Assembly: GCA_965112735.1 (NCBI GenBank)
Contig: OZ218956.1
Location: 558,001-622,000, forward strand
Source: Phaeosaccion multiseriatum
Taxonomy: Eukaryota > Ochrophyta, other classes
Direction of reading: 5' to 3'
Length of the DNA: 64,000 bases
This document shows, piece by piece, positions 1-13,400 of the stretch. A model generated the notes under the pieces. That model saw only the letters and a program-made list of their open reading frames with translations, had not been told where the DNA came from and did not search any database. Position numbers and translations under genes: made by a program. How positions within the stretch are numbered: position 1 is the first letter of the stretch; the number at the start of each line of letters is the position of its first letter.

Positions 1-1460
1 AACGAGCTCACCCCCACCAACACGTCTCCCTCGTCCTCCAGCTCCATCATCGCCGACGGGAGCTGCACGTGAAAGCTGTCCATATCCAGCTCCGGGTTGA
101 TGCTCTCGAGGTGAAGGTTGGCGGGCACGGCGCGGTGCTGCAGCATCAAGACGGCCTTGATGAGCCCGGCAATGCCCGCAGCACCCTCCAGATGGCCAAT
201 ATTGGTCTTGACTGCACCCACTACCAGCGGGAAAGAGTCGTCACGGTTCTTTCCATACGTGGCCTTCAGAGCGCTCATCTCGATGGGGTCGCCGAGCGAG
301 GTTCCCGTGCCGTGTGCCTCCACGATGCGTACTTCGGACCCCTCCCGACTGGCCTCACGCAGCGTCGCCTCGACAAGGCTCTGCTGGGCAGCTGGGCTGG
401 GGGCCGTCAGACGGGCACTGGCTCCATTGTGGTTCACGGCACAGCCTTCAATCACAGCGAGGACCGTGTCTCCGGCAGCGAGGGCGTCATCCAGGCTTTT
501 CAGCACAACGGCACCGCACCCCTCGCCACGCACATATCCGTTGGCCGAGGCGTCGAACGTCTTGCAGCGCCTGAGAAGGTTAATGGGAACAGAGAAAGTG
601 TCGTGGATAATTCGCAGCTTGACGAAGTGCACAGAGAGGTCGGCGGCACTCCCTTACTTACAGGTAAGCACCTCGCGTTTGTGGAAGGCGGCAGTGGTTC
701 ATAGGAGGTAGTGTGAGCGGAACAAGAAGGGAACTACAGGAATCGAAGGCGAGGCAAGCACATCATACATCACAGGAGCAGAAAAACAACACGCAATGTG
801 GAGCAGCCGGTGCCACGTACCAGTCGGGGGAGAGGAAGGTCCCCGCAATCAATGACTGAAAGGTGCTCTTCCCGAGCAGCAGGTTCACGCCACCGACCAC
901 TGCCGAGTCGCACTTGCCCAGGCGGAGGTTGCTGCAAGCAGCGTCCAGAGCCACCAGGGACGACGAGCATGCTGTCTGCAGCAACGCGCTGGGACCGCAG
1001 AGACCCAGAGTGTAGGATACGCGATTCGCAATGTTCGAAGCTGTCAGGCCCATTCCGCCGTAGGCGCTCTGAGCAGTGGTATCTCCTGCCACGAAGCCCC
1101 AGTCCGTGTCCGACAAACCCACAAACACGCCGGTGTTGCTGCCCCGTAGGCTGTTCTTGCTGTGGCCCGCGCGATGGAGGGCCTGGAAGGCCACCTCCAG
1201 CATGAGGCGCTGATTGGGGTCCATTGCCTCTGCCTCGACAGCACTGATGCCAAAGTAGGCATTATCGAACATCTCAACGCCCTCAATGAACCCTCCATGT
1301 AGCTGCACCTCGCCCTTATTACTCTCCCACCTATCATTTGGCGCTGCCGTGATGCAGTCTCTGCCCTCGCACATCAACGACCAGAACTGCTCCGGGCTAT
1401 TGGCTCCACCGGGGAGGCGACACGCCATACTCACCACAGCGATGGGGGCTGGAGAGTCCG
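1..1460 (-). other. PKS KS4, start of next module (partial)
   Basis: KS4 starts with PIAVVSMACRLPGG near 1440, has an intact QTACSSSL nucleophile motif near 965, and is split by an intron (571-820) at the same Trp codon as KS2 and KS3. Exon 10 (570-1) carries the C-terminal half, with EAHGTGTSLGD and KTNIGHLEGAAG, and runs off the window. Its DNA is almost identical to the corresponding part of KS3 at about 4515-5086. The following domains, presumably an AT, lie outside the window. Confidence 0.88.
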
Positions 1461-4400
1461 AGGACAAGTGTTGTCCTGTCAGCACCTTTTTACCCTCCTC
1501 TACATTATCCAGCACCTCAAGAATCTGGGCCTCGAGCCACGCGGCCATTGCAGACACCGATGGATACGAGAAGAAGGCGCCATTCGAAACGGGGACACCA
1601 CACCAGGCCTCGATTCGATTGCGAAACTCCACGGACGCCATCGAATCGAGTCCGGCCTCCATCAAGGGCGTCGTTGCTGCTAAGGTGAAGTCCTCGCCAA
1701 CACACTCGACTGCCATACCCGTCAGGACTTGCTCGATCCTCTCCCGCCGTGCTGACTCCGGCAAGAGCAGGAGCTCCTCCCGCACCTCGGCGTTGACGCT
1801 GTACCCTCTTGACGCCTCATCATTTTCTCCGCGGTCTGTCAATTGCCCGAGGAAATCGCTGTGCACCGGGTCCAAGCTCGCTCGAAATCTGTCCCACCTC
1901 ATGGCCGGCATGACGGCCACCTCCTGTACAACGGCTTGCGCTTGACTTGCAAGGACGGCATCCAGAGCCTTCATACCTAGCGCCGATGAGATCAGGCCCA
2001 CTCCGGTCATCTCCGCAGCTTTGGACACCATTTCAAGCCGCACCGCCATACCCACGTCGCCCCATGGGCCCCACTGAATGTTGGAAGCAGGAAGGCCAAG
2101 CTGGCGTCGGCGGTACCGCATCAGCCCGTCCAATGCAGCATTGGCCCCGGCGTAGGCGCTCTGATTGGACAAGCCAAGCAAAGCCGAGGTCGATGAGTAC
2201 GAGGCGAAGAAGTCGATCTCCTCCCTGCCGCTCGCCACCCACTCAAGGCACAGCGCGTGGAGATTCCAACCTCCCTGGATCTTGGCGGCAAAGACTTTTC
2301 GCACGTTTTGTTCCGTCTCGCCCGACAACATTCCCTTTGCGCCAGTCACACCCGCTGCGTGAATCACACCCCGAACATGAGGCAGCCCCACCAAGGCCGT
2401 TGCTACAGCATCTCGAAGCTGGCCCATATCGGACACATCGCAGGCCACGGCCACAGCGGTGAGACTTTCCATGCTCTGCAGGGCCTCCCACAGCTCTGAA
2501 ACTTCCTCTGCCGCCCGGCCGCTTCGAGAGAGGAGGAGCAAGTGTCGAGCACCCTGGGAGACCAAGTGATTCGCCGTCGCCAGGCCCAGCCCCCCCAGAC
2601 CACCGGTGATCAGGTAGGTCCCATCCTCCCTGCACGTGAAGCGATCGACTCCTGCCGACGTCAGATGGAGTGTGCTGGGCACCAGCCTCGGAGCGAGGAT
2701 CCCACACCCTCGAACCAGCAGGTCCAGGCCTCGTCCTCCGTCCTGAGCTTCTGCAGCCAGCGTCACCGCCTGGGAGACAGTTTGGCCTTCCATCTCCTCT
2801 ACTCCAGGTCGAGCATCCTCAGACTGTGGAGACGCGGCACACTCAACGTCCACGTGGCTCACGGCGAGGTCTCCCCGCTCCAGGCGTATGCTTCTCACCA
2901 GTCCCACTGCCCAGCTGTCCTGCCAACCAGCACCGCTGTACACACCCGTTGTTACCACGGTGATCGGCATCACTGCCTCGTCCCCGTCCAAGCTCTGTAC
3001 GGTTTGCACAAAATGGATTGCCCCGTCGGTAGGAGAGCACGTCCCTGACACCAGGTAGAAGAGATGGGCCCCACGCGGCTGCGCGTCCGAGCCGACCGCC
3101 TTCACCATGTGCACATCCACACCATTTGCTGTCGCCGCGCTTCGGACAGCTTCCAAGGCTCTGTGGATGTTCGAAGCGTGCTGCCCTTCAGCTGCCTCGG
3201 GAATCACGACGAGCCACGGAAGACCGCCGGTCAGCGAAGCCTGCTGCGAAGCCTCGGGCAGCTGCACCGCCTCCCACTCAACAACATATAGCGGGCCCTG
3301 CTCCGCTTCACTCCGCGTCTGAGGTGCAGCGGTAGCTCGCGCTGTGTACCAAGGAAAGACCTTACGCGTTGGGAACAGGATGTTCTCCTTGCCCTCATGC
3401 TCTTGCTGCTGCACTGTGCTCAGAGCCGCTCCAAACGAATACTCGGCGTTCTGCCCTAGCGTGAGGGAGGAGATCCACGCCAGCCCCCCGCGACGCTCGC
3501 ACTTGGCTCCCATGCTGCTCAGCACAGGGTTGGGGCCCACCTCAACGATGCTCAGGTCAGCCCCCCTCCCGTCTCCCATCCAGTGCTCCACCACCGTGTG
3601 GATGCCTTCTGCGAACAGCACTGGCGACAGCATGTGTTGCACCCAATACGTCGCCTGCGTCACCTCCTCCCCTCTCACCACCTCACCCGTCACGTTGGAC
3701 ACCAGGGGAATGCGTGGGGCGCTGAATGACACCTGCCTCAGAACCTCCTCCAGCCCACGTACAGCGGGCTCCATCAGAGGAGAGTGGAAGGCGTGCGACA
3801 CCTCCAGGGCCTTGCAGCCCACCCCATCTGCCGTGAGCTTCTCCGCCACCTTGTCCACAGCACTGCGAGCTCCAGAGATCACGCTCGCGCTCGGTCCATT
3901 CGACGACGCCAGCACCACCTCGCCTGCCCCCCCCGCAGCGTCGATGCTTGCCAAAGTCGCCTCCTTGCCTGCCCTCACTGCAAACATCACCCCCTCCCCC
4001 TCGGGGCAGGCCTGCATGGCGGCTCCTCTCATGGCGGACAGCATCAGCCCGTCCTCCAGCGACATGACGCCGGCCACGCACGCCGCCACTACCTCGCCCA
4101 GGCTGTGGCCCATCACCATGGAAGGCTCCACGCCCTCCGACTTCCACAGCTCACACAGGGCGTACTCCAGCACAAACAGGCACGGCTGGCAGTAGCGTGT
4201 CTCCTTCAGCAGCGCTTGTGCACTCTCCTCCTCCTCCTCCTCCCCGTCCTCAGCGACCGCTGGGTACATGAGCTCCACCACAGACTTGTCCAGCCAGGCC
4301 CGCTCCATGAGCAGCCTGCTGCACCGCTACACGCACTCGCGGAACACGCCCTCCTTCTCGTACAGCTCCCTGCCCATGCCCACGTACTGCGATCCCTGCC

Positions 4401-7400
4401 CTGTGAACAAAAACGCCACTGGAGTATCTGCTTGACGGGCACTAGGGCCTGGCGCACCCTCAACCCTCTTCCCATGGCTCCTCAGCAGCACGTGTGCATT
4501 CGTTCCTCCTGCCCCGAACGAGCTCACCCCCACCAACACGTCTCCCTCGTCCTCCAGTTCCACCATCGCCGACGGTAGCTGCACGGGGAAGCCGTCCATG
4601 TCCAGCTCCGGGTTGATGCTCTCGAGGTGAAGGTTGGCGGGCACCGCGCGGTGCTGCAGCATCAAGACGGCCTTGATAAGCCCGGCAATGCCCGCAGCAC
4701 CCTCCAGATGGCCAATGTTGGTCTTGACCGCACCCACTACCAGCGGGAAAGAGTCGTCACGGTTCTTTCCATACGTGGCCTTCAGAGCGCTCATCTCGAT
4801 GGGGTCGCCGAGCGAGGTTCCCGTGCCGTGTGCCTCCACGATGCGTACTTCGGACCCCTCCCGACCGGCCTCACGTAGCGTCGCCTCGATGAGCCTCCGC
4901 TGGGCAGCTGGGCTGGGGGCCGTGAGGCGGGCACTGGCTCCATTGTGGTTCACGGCACAGCCCTCAATCACAGCGAGGACAGTGTCTCCAGCAGCGAGGG
5001 CGTCATCTAGACGTTTCAGCACCACGGCACCGCATCCTTCACCACGCACGTATCCGTTTGCCGACGCGTCGAACGTCTTGCAGCGCCTGAGAAGGGCATG
5101 GGTAGCGTGAGGGGAGTTTTAGTCGGCGGCGCAGGTAAAGTCGGACGATTTGCCAGAGAGGAGCAGAACCATAAGTGCAGAGGAACAAAAAGGAAGCACT
5201 TACCAGTCCGGCGACAAGAAGCCGCTGCCCTGAATGTCCTCAAAGGCCACTGGCCCGAGCAAGCAATTGACGCCCCCGACGACAGCGGAATCGCACTTGC
5301 CCATGCGTAAGCTGCTGCAGGCGTTGTCCAAGGCCACCAGCGATGACGAGCACGCCGTGTCAGTGGTCATGGACGGGCCCTGCAGCCCCAGCACGTACGA
5401 GAGCCGATTGGCAACGCCACATTGGATGCGACCCATAGTGCGGTATACTCCAGCCCCTACATCCTTGCCCTGGTAGCCCCAGTCGCCGAGGCTCATCATG
5501 CCGATGAAGACGCCTGCCCGACTGCCCGCCAAGCTTGCTTTGTCGCACCCCGCGTTGACCAATGCCTCGTATCCAACCTCCAGCATCACTCGCTGGTGCG
5601 GATCCATCGCAGCCGCTTCGGCAAACGAGATGCCGAATACGGCGGGGTCAAACATTTCCACCTCAGCAATGAAGCTGCCTTGCCAATCCTTGCTCCCCTC
5701 TTTTCCCGCCCACCGGTTCAGAGGGGCAGTCTGAATGCAGTCAGTACCTGTGCGCAGCATTGACCAGAAGGCCTCTGGACTGTTCGAGCCCCCCGGGAAG
5801 CGGCACGCCATGCCCACAATAGCCAGGGGGGCAGTCATGCTACCTCCAGCCGGTTCAGCATTCCTCTCCTCATATTCACCCTTCTCAGCCCCCAAGACCA
5901 AGCCCTCGAGCCACACAGTCAGCGCTGCCACTGAGGGGTGACTGAAGAGCACGTCGTTGGGGACGGACACACCGAAGCGAGCTTGGAGTCGACTCCGAAG
6001 CTCCACCGTAGACATGGAGTCCAGCCCAGCCTCCATCAAAGGCCTCAAAGCGTCGAGCTCGATGCCTGCTTCCCCAATGCATGCTTTTGCCATCTCCATG
6101 ATTAAAGCCTGCAGCATGGGCTTTCGCTCTCCCTCCGAAAGCTCCAGTAGGTCGCGCTTAACCTCGGTAGTCACACTGTTGCTAGCCTTGTTCTGCGGTC
6201 CAACCATTGAAGCCTCTCTAACGAGGGCATCAAGCATCCCCGGGTTGCCAGCAGCCTCAGAGAAGGCGGGCCAGTCCATGCCAGGCAGGACCAAGAGCTC
6301 GCGCGATACCGCAGATGGGGCTGACACGCCGGCATCAAGCGCCGCCATACCCAATGCCTTACTGATGAGCCCAACGCCGGCCATCTCCAGACTGGCCATG
6401 GCAACTTCGGACCGGGCGGCCATGCCAGCTTCGCCCCACGGCCCCCACTGGAGGGCCACAGAGCTGGAGTGACCGAGACGCCGACGATGCTGCATCAGCC
6501 CGTCCACAGCAGCGTTGGCTGCAGCATAGTTGGCCTGGCCTGCATTGCCTAACACACCTGCCATGGATGTGTAGGACACAAAGAAGTCCAAGGGCCAGGC
6601 CATCTGCACCGACAGCTCGTGCAGATTCCAAGCGCCCTCCACCTTCGGCTTGAAGACCTCTTCGATACTCTCGGGCGTCTGGTCCACCAGCAAGCGATCG
6701 TCGAGCACACCAGCAGCGTGGATGACACCTCGTACGGGCGGCATGCTGCTGAGCGCCGTGCCTAGGGCCTTCTCAAGCGACTGCGCGCTAGACACATCGC
6801 ACGATACAGCCTTGGTGCTCACCCCGCCGGGCACGGTGAGAAGCTCCTCCCACAGCGACTGGGAGTCCGCCTTGACCTTTCCCCCTCGCGAGAGCAGTAC
6901 AAGATGACGAGCTCCTTTCTCAGCCAAATGCTTCGCAGTCGCCAGCCCCAGCGCCCCCAGCCCACCGCTGATGACGTAAGTCCCGTCTCGCACGACGGGA
7001 ATGCCACACTCAGGGCTACTGAGCACAACCTTCCCAATGTGCTTCGCAGTTCTGAGGAAGTTCATTGCCTCCACAGGCTCATCCCTCAAGTCGAATGTCT
7101 TCACTGGTAGCGCCTCGGCCCTGCCCGCCTCACTGTCCGCTGTCAGTTGCTCCAGCCTAGTGAACGCCCAGCCCTGCTTCTCGGCCTTGAAGTCGTCTGC
7201 TATCATGGAGTCCAGTGCAATCAGCTCGTACAACACGTCGGGCCTGGCAGCCTTCATCGCCTCCCTGGTCCACACGCCTCGCTTGCCGATCTCCACGAAG
7301 CGCCCGTTCTTCGTCAGCAGCTCCAGAGAGTAAGGGATGAAGTTGTCGGACAGGCAATTGAGCACCACATCCACCTTTGCAGCTCCCATGGAAGCCTTGA

Positions 7401-10400
7401 AGGCCTCCGCATCTCGCGACGACGCAATGTTCTTCACGCCCAGGCCTCGCAAGTAGGCGTGCTTCTCCTCGGATCCAGCAGTGGCGTAGATCTCCGCTCC
7501 GATTCGCTGAGCAATCTGCACGGCCACCAGACCCACTCCACCTGACGCGGCATGGATGAGCACCTTCTCACCACGCTTCAAGCCAGCGAGTTGCTCAAAG
7601 GCGTGCACCACTGTGAGCCACGCGACAGGCAGCGCTGCCATGTCATCGAAGGTCCTGTTGGAAGGCATGTTGGCCAGACACACGTCACTTGTCGTTACGT
7701 GGGAGCAGAAGCATCCCTTGTCCGGAAGCCCGTAGACCTTGTCTCCCACTTGAAAGCGCGAGTTTCGCGACGCTCGAGTGACCACCCCCGATAGCTCGAT
7801 GCCAGGCTGTCCAGGGTCGCCAGGGTACAGGTCGAGCACATTCAGCACGTCTCTGAAGTTGAGCCCCACCGCCTTGACACAAATTTCAATCTCCCCGTCC
7901 TGCAAGGCAGCGCGTCTCTCGGAAGGGAGTACGTCTCTGCGCTTCAAGCCTCCCTCGATGCTTCCCCTCGCCATGAGATCGAAGGAGAATGGGAGGTGTG
8001 CATCTGTTGAGGGCGTCAGCTGAGGCGTGAGATATCGTCCGTCTCGCACCCACATGTCCTGCCCCAGTGACGCAATGGCCCAGCACTTGGGCAGGTACTC
8101 GCTGCCCGCGTCCACCACCGTGATGGCCAGCGAAGGGTGCTCAACACGAGCGGTTCGAATCATGCCGTACACCCAGTGATGCATCCACCCCTCGCCGCCG
8201 CTCAGCGTGTCCTGCACTAGCACCATCAAGGGAGCAGGCCTTCGTAAAAGCTGCTGTAGCAACAAGAGGAGTGTCTGTGCCTCTTGGCTGGGGCTCTGCT
8301 GCTTGCCGCCGAACAATGTCCACACCACACGGTCCCATCCTGCTGGCGCTTCTGAAGCGAGGGTGGAGTCGTCGATGATCTTGACCTCCCTCTCCGTCAG
8401 TGTCACGGAGATGGGCAAGCTCTCTTTCGCTGCCTTGTCCAAGCTGCCACTAGCGCCGCTGGTGAGGAGCAGCCAAGCTTCTTCTCGCTCTTCCACGTCA
8501 CCTCTGCTGGGGGAGATGGAATCGTTGGGCAGCCACTCTAGAGAATACAGCGCTCGGCTGACCGGGTTGGTGCGGGAGAAGCCTCGGGCCAGCTGCATCC
8601 GGAAGTGGTTGAGCTGCACGAGCACTTGCTTCGTCTCGAAGTGTGCTATCACGACGTCGCACTCGATCGCAAGGGCTTGAGAGTCCACCTCCTTCACCAC
8701 CGCATGCACCCACACCTTCTCGCTCGTGATGGCCCCTCGCACAAGCACCTCTTCGCAGCCGGTGGGCAAGAAGACGGCGGCAAAGGCCTTGCTCGTCAGC
8801 TCCTCCGGCAAGAGCGCCAGCATGGTGTGCGCGGCATTATCCAGCACTGCAGGGTGGAGGTAGAAGCCGTTGATCTCCCACCCCGCCGATAGGCTGCCAT
8901 CCATTGCCGCCGCAACCGACAAGGCCTGTCCACTGGCGGCGAATAGGTGCTGCGTTCGGACAAAGCTAGCACCGTAGTCATAACCAGCACTGGCAAGCTT
9001 GAGGTAGAGCCCCTCGGCGATGTCCTCGTCCCCCACCGCGGCTCTCACCCGCGCCACGTCCAATGCCTCTGCCTCCGTCCTTGTGCACAATTGAAGGGAA
9101 GTCGCCTTCGCCACCGTCTCTCCAGCCTCGCCGTGGGGACCTCCGATAAACTGCACGCTGCCGCGGGCAGTGATGAAGGCACTGACTTCAGAAGCGACCA
9201 CAGTGGTGGAGCCCTCCACCGTACGGTCCACATCGGGGGCACGAGCGCCTGCAATTTCCAGTGGAGCCATGAAGACCAGGCCCTTCAGGACTACTTGCCT
9301 CTCGCCAGGGAAAGGCTTGCCCTTCAGCAAGGCGGCAAGGCCAATCTCGATGTACCCCATGCCCGGCATGAGCACCACTCCTCCCACCGCGTGATCTTGC
9401 AGCAAGCCCTTGAGCTGAGGGGTGAAGCGGCATGAGAGGAGTGTTCCTCCCTTCTTCTCGACGATGCCGCCGCTTGGGACCATCGCATGCGCCTGCTGCT
9501 CGAACCAAGGGAGCGCACGACGGGTGGGGAACAGAGGTGTGGGTTTGCCCAGCACTGCCGCCACTGCTGTGTCGAACGAGGCGGTGTCGCTCCCGTCCCG
9601 CCGCATGGACGGCTGCCACATCACGTCCGATCTCTCTCCCTCGCATTGCCGCGCCATGTTGATCAGCACAGAGCTGGGCCCAATCTCTACCACTCGTACA
9701 CCTTCAGGCCTCTCCCGGAGCAGCGTGTGGATGCCTTCTGCGAACAGCACTGGCGACAGCATGTGCTTTATCCAATACGCCGCCTGGGTCACCTCCTCCG
9801 CCTTCACCACCTCGCCCGTCACGTTGGACACCAGCGGGATGCGGGGGGGACTGAGTGACACCTGCCTCAGAGCCTCCTCCAGCGCACGTACAGCGGGCTT
9901 CATCAGGGGGGAGTGGAAGGCGTGCGACACCTTCAGGGCCTTGCAGCCCACCCCATCTGCCGTGAGCCTCTCCACCACCTTGTCCACAGCGGTTGGAGCG
10001 CCAGAGATCACGCTCGCGCTCGGTCCATTCGACGACGCCAGCACCACCTCGCCTGCCCCCCCTGCAGCGTCGATGCTTGCCAAAGTCGCCTCCTTGCCTA
10101 CCCTCACTGCGAACATCACTCCTTTGCCCTCGGGGCAGGCCTGCATGGCGGCTCCTCTCATGGCGGACAGCATCAGCCCGTCCTCCAGCGACATGACGCC
10201 GGCCACGCACGCCGCCACTACCTCGCCCAGGCTGTGGCCCATCACCATGGACGGCTCCACGCCCTCCGACTTCCACAGCTCACACAGGGCGTACTCCAGC
10301 ACAAACAGACACGGCTGGCAGTAGCGTGTCTCCTTCAGCAGCGCTTGTGCACTCTCCTCTTCCTCGGCAGCAGGATATATGAGCTTCACCACAGACTTGT

Positions 10401-13400
10401 CCAGCCAGGCCTGGTCCTGCAGGAGGTCATCGCACCGCCGAACAGCTTTACGAAAGACCTCACGCTATTGAGGCAGCGAACGAGAAGCACGCAAAGCAGA
10501 GACAAGAGAGAAAAGCATATGAGAACGAGGGTAGGTGGCCGAGGTGATGCGAAGCGACGGAGAAGACAAGAGGAGCGCTGACAGACACAGAGGTTAAAAC
10601 GAGCAAGCGAACTCACCTCATCGTAGAGCTCCTTGCCCATGCCGGGGTACTGGGAGCCTTGCCCCGTGAAGAGAAAGGCGACCGGAGATGCGGCGACCTC
10701 CGTCTTCCTCCTCGTCGGTGTCTTCGAACCCTCCCCCTCCACTCTCGGCGCAGCGCTGCTCAGCACCACATGGGCGTTGGTGCCTCCTGCTCCGAACGAG
10801 CTTACTCCTGCGTACAAGAGCTCGCTGCTGCCATTGGGGTGTCCCTCGCCACTCAAAGGGTTTAGCCTGGACGACGGGAAGGCCACCGCAAATCCATCAA
10901 TGCCCAGCTGAGGATTGAGCGTGCCGAGGTGCAGATTGCCCGGAGCAGCTCTCTGCTGAAGCGCCAGGACGGTCTTGATGACTCCCGCGATGCCTGCGGC
11001 GCCCTCCAAGTGACCAATGTTAGTCTTGACCGCTCCCACCATGAGTGGGAAAGAGCTCTCCCGCCCTTCTCCATAGGCGGCTTTGAGGGCGCTCATCTCC
11101 ATGGGGTCGCCAAGAGCCGTGCCGGTGCCGTGCGCCTCCACGAAGTGAACCTCGCTGCCCGCTACGCCCGCCTCCTCCAAGGTTGCCTCCATCAGCGTCT
11201 GCTGTGCGTCTGGACTGGGTGCTGTGAACCGCATAGAGCGTCCATTGTGGTTCACGCCGCTTCCCCGCACGACGGCCAGGATGTTGTCTCCGCTGCGCTC
11301 CGCGTCGTCAAGCCGCTTCACCACCAAGGCGCCGCAGCCCTCTCCTCGGACGTAGCCGTTAGCCGCTGCGTCGAACGTCTTGCAGCGCCTTCGGTAGCAG
11401 CACGAGGCAGATGGGGGCAGAGAAGGAAGGACAAGCCGATGAGAGGGATGATGCTTGTGTATACCTGTCAGCAAGCCCTCAATGACTGTACTCGCATTAC
11501 AGGAGCTCGATGCTCCCCAAGGCCAGCCCCCCCATTGTCCCATACGTACCAGTCCTTGGACAAGAAACCTCCCTTGTCGAGCTGCTCGAAGGAACGGGAG
11601 CCGAGTAGCAGGTTCACTCCTCCCACAACCGCAGCTTCGCACATGCCGAAGCGAAGGTAGCGACAAGCCGTGTCCAAGGCAACGAGAGAGGAAGAGCAAA
11701 GTGTATCAAGCGATATGCTTGGGCCTCGCAAGCCCAGTGCGTAGGACAGGCGATTTGCAGGGCAGCCCGCTGACTCGCCCATCATGGAGTGAGCTTTGGT
11801 GTCACCATCATTGTTGAGCGCGGCCCAGTCGCCGTGCTGCATGGAGCCCACGAACACTCCGGTGTTGCTGTTGCGCAGCGTGGCCACAGAGAAGCCTGCC
11901 TCGTGCAGCGCCTCGTATCCGACCTCGAGCATGATGCGCTGAGTGGGGTCCATGGCCTCGGCCTCGGCTACGGAGATGCCAAACGTGGCGTTGTCAAACA
12001 TCTCCACGCCGTCGATGAAGCCTCCGTGCCACTCCTTCGCCGCACCAGTGAGTCTTCCCGGGGGCATGGCGGTGATGCAGTCCCTTCCCTCCAGCAGCAT
12101 GGACCAGAAAGCGTCGGGACTGTCTGCGCCTCCAGGGAAGCGGCACGCCATGCTCACTACTGCAAGCGGGGCAGAAGCGTCGCCCCCCCCTTCAGACGAT
12201 GGCATCCTCCTGGACAGGCGCAGGCTGCTTGCACTTCCCTCCATGAGCGCCGAGCCCAACCACTCCGCCAAGGCCGCCACGGTGGGGTGGGCGAAGAGGG
12301 CGGCACTGCTAACGGGAATGTCCGTGAGCAGGTGCAGACGCTGCCTCAGCTCCATGAGCGCCAACGAATCCATGCCAGCCTCCATGAGAGGCTTGTCCAT
12401 GTCGATGCCGACAGAGCCTGCCGTGCTGGAGAGGGCGATGTCGGAGATGACGGATCGAAGCCTCTCTTGGCGTTCAGCTGGACTGACACCGCGGAGCTCT
12501 ACTGCCAAGGAGTTTCCGGCCGCCGATGTCGGTGTGGCGGGCAGCAGCTTGAAGGCCTTTCTGTTTGTGAACGGGGAGGCTCTGACGTTGGTCTTTTCTG
12601 CTTGTGATATGGCCGTCCCCTCCAGGATGACGTGGGCATTGACACCGCCAAACCCAAAGGAGTTGACGGCTGTAAAACAAGCAGAAGCAACCACCGCGAG
12701 CAGAAGGGCAAGGTGAGAACGGGTTCAGTCATCTACCATCATACGATACCTCATACACTCACAAAGTCCTCTTTCGCTTGTCTCAAGAAGTGGGTGAGTG
12801 AGAGTGAGTGAGAGTGAGTGAGTGAGTGAGTGAGTGAGTGAGTGAGTGAGTGAGTGAGTGAGTGAGTGAGTGAGTGATTTAGTGAGTGAGTGAGTGAGTG
12901 AGTGAGTGAGTGAGTGAGTGAGTGAGTGAGTGAGTGAGTGAGTGAGTGAGTGAGTGAGTGAGTGAGTGAGTGAGTGAGTGAGTGAGTGAGTGAGTGAGTG
13001 AGTGAGTGAGTGAGTGAGTGAGTGAGTGAGTGAGTGAGTGAGTGAGTGAGTGAGTGAGTGAGTGAGTGAGTGAGTGAGTGAGTGAGTGAGTGAGTGAGTG
13101 AGTGAGTGAGTGAGTGAGTGAGTGAGTGAGTGAGTGAGTGAGTGAGTGAGTGAGTGAGTGAGTGAGTGAGTGAGTGAGTGAGTGAGTGAGTGAGTGAGTG
13201 AGTGAGTGAGTGAGTGAGTGAGTGAGTGAGTGAGTGAGTGAGTGAGTGAGTGAGTGAGTGAGTGAGTGAGTGAGTGAGTGAGTGAGTGAGTGAGTGAGTG
13301 AGTGAGTGAGTGAGTGAGTGAGTGAGTGAGTGAGTGAGTGAGTGAGTGAGTGAGTGAGTGAGTGAGTGAGTGAGTGAGTGAGTGAGTGAGTGAGTGAGTG

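Noticed and set aside
3344-4195. Long plus-strand frames antisense to PKS AT domains, also seen at 9422-10324
   Set aside because: They are shadow frames of the GC-rich minus-strand coding sequence. They occur in both paralogous ATs only because the DNA is nearly identical.
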